Assembly: GCA_023846275.1 (NCBI GenBank)
Contig: CM043870.1
Span: 14,442,685 to 14,506,684 of the forward strand
Origin: Vanilla planifolia
Lineage: Eukaryota; Streptophyta; Magnoliopsida; Asparagales; Orchidaceae
Direction of reading: 5' to 3'
Length of the DNA stretch: 64,000 nucleotides
Both the position numbers and the translations under genes were made by a program. Below, piece by piece: positions 60,405 through 64,000 of this stretch. How positions within the stretch are numbered: position 1 is the stretch's first letter; each line of letters opens with the position of its first letter. Below the pieces are notes generated by a model that had not been told where the DNA came from, did not search any database, and saw only the letters and a list, made by a program, of their open reading frames with translations.

Positions 60405-60428
60405 CTAGCTTTTGCCTAAGCCAAGCTA
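60405..60428. repeat. Micro-inversion of TAGGC satellite
   Basis: The + strand reads GCTTTTGCCTAAGCCAAGC, whose complement is a normal GCTTGG/CTTAGG/CAAAAG block. About 20-25 bp of satellite therefore lie in the opposite orientation, flanked by GCTAGC and CTAATCTAG. Confidence 0.6.
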
Positions 60429-60570
60429 ATCTAGTCTAGGCTAGGCTTGAGTAGAGTAGAGTATAGTAGAGTAGAGTAGAGCTAGGCTAGGCTAGGCTAA
60501 AGTAGAGTAGTGTAGAGTAGAGTATAATAGAGCATTGTTGAGCAAAGTAGAGAGGAGTAGAATAGAGTAG

Positions 60571-60615
60571 AGCAGAGTGGAGTAGGGCAGAGTGGAGTAG
60601 AGCAGAGTGGAGTAG
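60571..60615 (+). repeat. 15-bp tandem repeat x3
   Basis: AGCAGAGTGGAGTAG occurs three times in succession (60571, 60586, 60601), with one substitution (GGCAG) at the start of the second copy. A trimeric unit of CAGAG, TGGAG and TAGAG. Confidence 0.88.
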
Positions 60616-63600
60616 AGCAGAGCAGAGTAGTGCTAGGCTAGGCTAAGCAAGGCTTGGCATAGTGAAGCTAGGGTAGGTTAGAGTAGAGTAGAGTAGAGTG
60701 GAGTTAAGCAAAGTATACAAGAGTAAAATAAAGCTAGGTTAGGCTATGATAGGTTAGGCTAAGCAAGAGTTGAGTAAAGTACTACTAAGTTAGGTTGCCT
60801 AGGCTATGCTAGAATAGAGTGGAGTAGAATAGAGTAGAGTAGAATATTGTAGTGAATAAGAAAGTAGAGTGGAGTATAGTAGAGAAGAGCAAAGTAGAGT
60901 AGAGCAAAGTGGAGCAGAGAGGAGCAGAGTAATGATGAATAGAGTAGAGAAGAACTAGGTGAGGCTAAGCTAGGCAGGGCTAGGCTAGAGTAGAGTAGAG
61001 TAAAGTAGAGTTACGTTAGGCTAGGCTAAGTTAGAGTAGAATAGAACATAGTAGATTAGAGAAGAGTATAGTAGAGTAGAGTAAAGTAGAGTAGAACTAG
61101 GTTAGGGTAGGGTATACTAGGCTAGAGTAGGCATGTTTAGGCAATGTAAGGCAAGCGTAGAGTAGAGTAGAGTAGAATAGAACAAAGTAGAGTAGAGTTG
61201 AGTAGAGCACAGTGTAATAGAGTAGAGTAGAGAAGATTACAGCTACATTAGGCTAAGCTTGGTTAGGCTAGGCTAGTTTAGGCTAGGCTAGGGTAGATCA
61301 TAGAAGAGTGGAGTAAAGTAGAATAGTGTATAGTTTAGTAGATTATCATAGAGTAGGGTGGAGTTGAGCTAGGATAGGGTAAGGTAGGCAAGAGTGAAGT
61401 TGAGTAGAGTAGAATAGAGTAAAGCGAAGTAGACTAGAGTAGACCTTTATAGAGTAGAGCAGAGTAGAGCATGATTATGCTAGGCTAGGCAAGGCTAGAG
61501 TAGAGTAAAGTATAGTAGAGTGAAGCTAGGTTTGACTCGACAAGGCTTGGCTAAGTTAGTGTAGAGTAGAGTAGATTAGATTAGGTTTTGTTAAGGTATA
61601 ATACAATAGTGTAGAGCAGAGCAGAGTAGAGCAGAGCAGAGCAGAGCAGAGCAAAGTAGAGTAGAGTGGGGTAGAGCAATATTGCACAGAGTAGAGAATA
61701 GTAGAGTAGAGAGCAGAGCAGAGCAGAGTAAAGAAAAGTAGAGTAGAGCAAAACTAAGTTAGGCTAGGCTATGCTAGAGTAGAGTAGAGCTAGGTTAGAC
61801 TTTGCTATGCAAGGCTAGCCTAGAGTAGAGTAGAGTAGAGTAGAGCTATCTTAGGCTAGGCTAGGCTGGGTTTGGCTAGGCTAAGGTATGCTAACCTTAG
61901 CTAGGCTAGAGTAAAGTAGAGTAAGGTAGAGTAGAGCTCAGTTAGGCTAGGTTGGAGTAGACTAGAGTAGACTAGAGTAGAGTAGAGTAGAAAAGCATAA
62001 TAGAGCAAAGTAGAGCAGAGAATAGTAGAGTAGAGTAGAGCAAAGAAGAGAAGAGTAGCATAAAAAAAAACAGCATAGCATTGCAGAGCAGAGTAGAGTA
62101 GAGTAAAGTAGAACAGAGTAGATTAGAACTAGGTTAGCCTAAGCTAGACTTGGTTAAGCTAAGTGAGTTAGAGTAGAGTAGAGTTTAGTAGAAAAGAGTG
62201 GAGTAGAGTATAGTAGAGCTAGGTTAGGCTAGGCTAGGAAAGGTTAGGCTTGGTTAGGCTAGGGTAGAGTGGAGTAGAGTAGAGCTAGGTTAAGTTAGGC
62301 TAGGCTAGGCTAAGTAGAAAAGAATAGAGTAGAGTAGAGTAGAGTAGAGAAGAGCAAAGTAGAAACAGAGTAGAGCATAGTGAGGTAGAGCATAACTAAG
62401 AAGAGTAGAGCAGAGATGAGTAGAGTAGAGTATAGTAGAGCAGAGCAAGGTTTGGTGAGGTTTAGGCTAGGTTAGGCTTGGCTTGGCTAGAGTGTAGTGG
62501 AGTAGAGTAGAGTAGAGTATAGTAGAGCTAGTTAGATTAGGCTAGGCTATGCTATGTTAGATTAGAGTAGAGTATAGTAAAGTAGAGCTAGATTAGGCTA
62601 GGTTAGAGTCAAGTAGAGTAGAGTAGAGTTGTGTAGAGTTGAGCTAGGTTGTGTTAGGCTACGCTTGGCTAGAGTATAGTAGAGTATAGTAGAATAGAGT
62701 AGAGAGGAGTAGAGTATAGCAGAGTATAGCAGAGTAGAAAAGAGCTAGGTTAGGCAAGGCTATGAAAGGTTTGTCTCAGCTGGGGTAGGTTAGGCTGGAG
62801 TAAAGATGATTAGAGTAGAGTAGAGCTATATTAAGCTAAGTTAATCTGAGCTAAGTTAGAGCAGAGTAGAGTAGAGGAGAGTAGAGTGAAGTAGAGCAGA
62901 GTAAAGTAGAGTAGAGAAGAGTAGAGCTATCTTAGGCTAAGCTAGGCTAGAGTTGAGCAGAGTAGACTAGAGTAAAGCTAAGCTAGGTTAGGTTAGGTTA
63001 GGCTAGGCAAGGTTATGCTAGGTTAGGCTAGGCTAGAGTAGAGTAGTAGAGTACAATAGAGTAGAGTAGACTGGAGTAGAGCAGAGCTAAGTTAAATTAG
63101 GTTACGTGAGGCTAGGAAAGGCCAGGCTAATGTAAAGAAGAGTAAAGTAAAGTAGAGTGGAGAAGAATAGAGGAGAGTAGAGTAAAGTTGAGCATAGTAG
63201 AGTAAAACAGAGCAAAGAAGACTAGAGTGGAGGAGAGTAGAGTAGAGAATAAAAAAATAGAACAGACTAAAGTAGAGAAGAGTAGAGTAGAGTAGAGCAA
63301 CGTTAGGCTAGGTTTGGCTAGGATGGGCTACGTAAGGCTAGGCATGAGTAGAGTAGTGTAAAGTAAAGTAGATCTTCGTTAGGCAATGCTTGACAAGGCT
63401 AGCTTCAAGTAGGGTAGAATAGAGTAGAGTAGAGTAACATAAAGTAGAGTAAAGTAGAGTAGAGTAGAGTAGAGTAGAATAGAGTAGAGCTAGGTTAGTT
63501 TATGTTAAGCTATGTTGGGCTAAGCTAGGATAGGATAGAGTATAGTAGAGTAGTATAGAGTAGAGTAGAGTAGTGTATAGTATAGAGCAAGGTTAGGCTA

Positions 63601-63698
63601 AGCCAGGCTTTGTTAGTGCAGGCTAAGGAAGGCTAGGGGCTAGAGGAGAGTAGAGTGGAGTAGAGTATAGTAGAGTACAACTAGATAAGCTAAGCTAG

Positions 63699-63713
63699 GC
63701 TTGCCTAACCTAG
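63699..63713. repeat. Inverted GCCTAACC element
   Basis: TTGCCTAACCTAGG on the + strand is the reverse complement of CCTAGGTTAGGCAA, a normal GGTTAGGC block. It follows CTAGGC directly, so there is a short palindromic arrangement. Confidence 0.55.
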
Positions 63714-63813
63714 GTGAGAGTAGAGTAGAGTAAAGTAGAGTAGAATAGAATAGAGTAGAGTAGAGTTGATTACAGTAGATTAGAGTGGAGTAGAGTAGAG
63801 TAGAGTAAAGTAT

Positions 63814-63860
63814 AGGAGAGGAGAGTAGAGGAGAGGAGAGGAGAAGTGAGGAGAGTAGAG
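63814..63860 (+). repeat. GGAGA purine patch at the right end
   Basis: Purine tracts 63814-63825 and 63827-63846 are built from GGAGA units, followed by TGAGGAGAG. Same type as the patches at 7.3, 14.9, 34.5 and 42.0 kb. Confidence 0.7.
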
Positions 63861-64000
63861 CAGAGCATAGTAGAGAAAACTAGCGTTGAGAAGAGTAAAG
63901 TAGAGTAGAGCAAAGCAAAGTAGAGCTGAGTTAAGCAAAATAAAATAAATTAGAGAAGAGAAGGGTAGAGTAGAGAAAAAAAGAGAAGGACAGAGCAAAA

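Larger units (their letters stand above)
54150..64000 (+). repeat. Composite pentamer satellite, right segment
   Basis: The TAGAG/GGCTA array continues to the end of the window without complex sequence or genes. Irregularities are listed separately; others are an A9 run at 62062-62070 and a CAGAG-rich run at 61614-61656. The last 200 bp are TAGAG-rich with a GGAGA patch. Confidence 0.93.

Noticed and set aside
62988-63002. TTAGG x3 (also at 42553-42567, and similar near 24071 and 30241) as arthropod telomere repeat
   Set aside because: Only three units, embedded in CTAGG/GGCTA variants. TTAGG is a normal variant within each block, so it gives no evidence of a telomere or of an arthropod host.
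1-64000. CRISPR array
   Set aside because: Repeats are contiguous 5-bp units without constant-length spacers or a leader, and there are no cas genes.

Overview
This 64 kb window is almost entirely a degenerate pentanucleotide satellite. The + strand alternates between two 5-bp families: a purine-rich TAGAG type (variants TAAAG, CAGAG, CAAAG, AAGAG, TATAG, TGGAG) and a GGCTA/TAGGC type (variants TTAGG, CTAAG, CAAGG, CTTGG). The blocks follow each other every 100-250 bp or so and join through a stereotyped phrase, GAGCTAGGTTAGGCTAGG. The purine-rich strand is the + strand from end to end, so no large inversion is present. I find no credible protein-coding gene, tRNA, CRISPR array or bacterial feature. 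The many open minus-strand frames are artefacts: the CTCTA repeat has no stop codon in any frame and reads Leu-Tyr-Ser-Thr-Leu endlessly, while the GCCTA blocks supply stops.

The content fits eukaryotic heterochromatin (centromeric, pericentromeric, knob or sex-chromosome type). A plant is the likeliest host, because the only complex island (about 26829-27687) starts TGTAACAGCCC like many plant Ty3/gypsy LTRs and has an AT-rich upstream part, a TATAAAA box and a GC-rich leader. This assignment is an inference from one element and is only moderately secure.

Layout: 1-5350 is basic composite array. 5350-13090 and 13090-22100 are two diverged copies of a large tandem duplication (offset about 7.6-7.9 kb, rising to about 8.95 kb at the right end because copy B carries an internal duplication of about 1.17 kb). 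22100-26828 is basic array. 26829-27687 is the LTR-like island with a (GA)33 microsatellite and a 21-23 bp GC-rich minisatellite. 27688-51540 is basic array with small local duplications and pure-purine GGAGA patches. 51540-54150 is a TAGGC-rich segment with a 200-320 bp higher-order unit. 54150-64000 is basic array.

No genes act together here. What can be read is the history of the array: nested duplication at scales of 10, 15, 25, 50, 71, about 250, 1170 and 7700 bp, rare micro-inversions, one 33-bp foreign insertion in one large copy but not the other, and one transposon-like insertion. Coordinates of large repeat copies come from anchor matches read by eye and are approximate.
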